A stretch of DNA of 5,868 nucleotides from Boseongicola sp. GTDB lineage: Bacteria; Pseudomonadota; Alphaproteobacteria; Rhodobacterales; Rhodobacteraceae. This document shows, one piece after another, positions 5,647 to 5,868 of the stretch. The translations under genes and the position numbers were made by a program. The notes under the pieces are model-generated. The model searched no databases, was not told the origin of the DNA, and was given only the letters and a program-made list of their open reading frames with translations. Each line of letters starts with the position of its first letter. Positions within the stretch are counted from its first letter, which is position 1. The stretch spans positions 1 through 5,868 of the forward strand of contig JABDPD010000058.1 of NCBI GenBank assembly GCA_013042895.1, given 5' to 3'.

Positions 5647-5868
5647 TCACCAATTGCCTGCGGCGTCGCAGATGGCCTTGGCTGCGAGGCGAACTTCGTT
5701 TGCGCGCCGATTGTGGCGATCAGAGGCCTGCAGCATTTCCTATCGCTCGGCGCTGGCGTGGTGTTCACGGAAGGTGGCCTCGGCCTCATCCCATGAGGGG
5801 AAGCGGGTTTCGCAGGCGCAGCTGGCGGTCTCGACGATGCGTTCGAGGTTCTGCGCGCGATAGATGTC
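5647..5868 (-). pseudogene. 3' part of a small T4SS-operon gene with an in-frame TAG
   Basis: Reading leftward from the right edge, one frame gives 42 residues of protein-like sequence (IYRAQNLERIVETASCACE, then FPSWDEAEATFREHH), a TAG at 5740-5742, and then 30 more residues in the same frame (MLQASDRHNRRANEVRLAAK, AICDAAGNW) to a TGA at 5647-5649. Both halves look coding and the frame is unchanged, so a point change of CAG or TGG to TAG is the simplest reading. The 5' end is outside the window. The family is not recognised; position before virB6 fits the small VirB5-VirB6 spacer proteins of T4SS operons. Alternatively the upstream gene truly ends at the TAG and a 29-residue ORF starts at the ATG complementary to 5734-5736. 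A sequencing error is also possible. Confidence 0.5.

Noticed and set aside
5395..5796. Plus-strand open frame of 133 codons opposite virB6
   Set aside because: Product rich in His, Arg and Asp typical of antisense frames in GC-rich genes; the opposite strand encodes a clear membrane protein.
1..5868. CRISPR array, tRNA, rRNA, IS element or transposase
   Set aside because: No regularly spaced repeats, no cloverleaf or rRNA-like sequence and no transposase or integrase motifs were seen on either strand.

Overview
The window looks like an anti-phage or plasmid-stability cargo block sitting inside, or at the edge of, a conjugative type IV secretion (T4SS) gene cluster, probably on a plasmid or integrative element of an alphaproteobacterium. 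The host guess rests on the VirB6/TrbL-like protein, on the short gene tail in front of it and on general base and codon use. It is an inference, not a marker-based identification. Sampled 60-base lines are about 60-63% GC in the virB6-like gene, about 53-55% in the cargo genes and 42-45% in the stretch before the AbiEi gene, so the cargo differs in composition from its surroundings.

Layout from left to right. Bases 1-159 hold the end of an unrecognised plus-strand gene. Bases 160-445 are non-coding and AT-richer towards the right, with several palindromes and short repeats just before the next gene. Bases 446-2711 (plus) hold a two-gene AbiE-type (type IV) toxin-antitoxin operon. It consists of an AbiEi-like winged-helix antitoxin/regulator and an AbiEii-like nucleotidyltransferase toxin, overlapping by 8 bases. 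The toxin is unusual: after the nucleotidyltransferase it carries a WYL-like domain, a basic flexible linker and a small Cys/His zinc-finger-like tail. Bases 2708-4324 (minus) hold a second two-gene unit running the opposite way: a 120-residue protein of unknown family, then a 406-residue TIR-domain protein with a distinct N-terminal domain and two helix-turn-helix-like stretches after the TIR domain. The two units meet tail to tail, and their stop codons share the palindrome CTAG.

Bases 4331-4557 are non-coding, with clear inverted repeats. Bases 4558-5634 (minus) encode a polytopic VirB6/TrbL-type T4SS membrane protein. Behind it, entering from the right edge, is the 3' part of a small gene whose reading frame is interrupted by a TAG codon.

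How the parts may work together: AbiEi probably represses its own operon and neutralises the NTP-transferring toxin. The TIR protein, which keeps the catalytic glutamate position, is probably an NAD+-consuming or nucleotide-signal-making effector, with the small upstream protein as a possible sensor, regulator or immunity partner. Both units fit abortive-infection defence carried on a conjugative element. The most novel items are the nucleotidyltransferase-WYL-zinc finger fusion and the small-protein/TIR pair.
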